Source: Bacteroidota bacterium
Lineage (GTDB): Bacteria; Bacteroidota; Bacteroidia; Cytophagales; Cytophagaceae
DNA length: 64,000 nucleotides
Assembly: GCA_023428135.1 (NCBI GenBank)
Contig: JAEYZG010000043.1
Coordinates: forward strand, 62,001 to 126,000
Direction of reading: 5' to 3'
A program made the position numbers and the translations under genes. Positions 63,878 through 64,000 of the stretch are shown here, piece by piece; position 1 is the first letter of the stretch; each line of letters starts with the position of its first letter. The notes under the pieces are model-generated. The model saw nothing but the letters and a program-made list of their open reading frames with translations, was not told the origin of the DNA and did not search any database.

Positions 63878-64000
63878 TCATTCGATGGGTTGGATATTAA
63901 ACAGGGTATGGTGGTCATGTTCATTCATAGCCTCGTTGAATAGTATATCTGTTTTTATGTAATAATCATCTTCACCAGGAGCATTCCGGTTCAAACCAGT
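63878..64000 (-). CDS. C-terminal end of an unidentified protein (gene runs off the right edge)
   Basis: The minus strand is open from the window edge for 40 codons to a TGA at 63878-63880. The reading is polar and balanced (GEDDYYIKTDILFNEAM, then EHDHHTLFNIQPIE) and looks like real coding sequence, but it is too short to assign. It reads in the same direction as the PKS cluster, about 1 kb upstream of it. Confidence 0.35.
   Translation of the reverse strand, partial: TGLNRNAPGEDDYYIKTDILFNEAMNEHDHHTLFNIQPIE

Overview
The window looks like a chromosomal piece of a low-GC Bacteroidota genome, probably a Cytophagales-type bacterium. This rests on two proteins with type IX secretion (T9SS) C-terminal sorting domains, a secreted expansin, mostly weak ribosome binding sites with AT-rich gaps, and eCIS-associated DUF4157 and SUKH-type genes. 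The genus cannot be fixed from the sequence alone; the expansin is compatible with a cellulose-degrading gliding bacterium such as a Sporocytophaga or Cytophaga relative, but that is inference.

Bases 1-28,600 are a patchwork of small units. They hold the start of a bile-acid:sodium symporter family gene (cut by the window edge), a frameshifted outer-membrane protein pseudogene, a Zn-dependent dehydrogenase with a small membrane partner, and a KirBac-type potassium channel. Next come an orphan contractile-injection-system (eCIS) cargo locus (truncated ATPase N-domain, DUF4157 protein, SUKH-like putative immunity protein) and a 3130-residue T9SS-exported serine protease built from repeated domains. 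These are followed by a STAS-like protein, a PI-PLC-like protein, an expansin, a TPR protein, an EamA exporter, an AraC regulator facing a probable iron-linked unit (PepSY-TM protein, DUF4198 protein, Fur-like half protein), and an amidase.

Bases 28,700-62,820 are one large biosynthetic locus on the minus strand: a trans-AT hybrid NRPS/PKS cluster. Read in transcription order, operon 1 (62,820 to 55,760) encodes a fused malonyl acyltransferase/PfaD enoyl reductase, a LolD/MacB-like ABC ATPase and its FtsX-type permease, a LolA-like periplasmic protein, an outer-membrane beta-barrel and a PksB-like metallo-hydrolase. Operon 2 (54,622 to 28,762) encodes an Sfp-type phosphopantetheinyl transferase, an N-methyltransferase-like enzyme, a fused aminodeoxychorismate synthase (PabA-PabB), an NRPS (FAAL-ACP-C-A-PCP) and two PKSs. 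The first PKS is KS-DH-ACP-KS-KR-ACPx4-DH-KS; the second is ACP-ACP-KR-(ACP-like without Ser)-KS-ACP-sulfotransferase-C. A plus-strand gene of unknown function (DUF6208-like) sits between the operons. A strong hairpin at 28,707-28,740 ends operon 2.

The likely logic is this. FAAL activates a fatty acid and loads it on ACP. C-A-PCP adds an amino building block, possibly aromatic and fed by the PabAB fusion. The PKSs extend and reduce with malonate supplied in trans, and a CurM/olefin-synthase-like sulfotransferase acts near the end. A terminal condensation domain, instead of a thioesterase, would release the product. The ABC/LolA-like/beta-barrel set would carry a lipophilic product to the outer membrane. 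No match to a known compound can be claimed here.

The last 1.2 kb is AT-rich and mostly empty, with the tail of one further minus-strand gene at the right edge.
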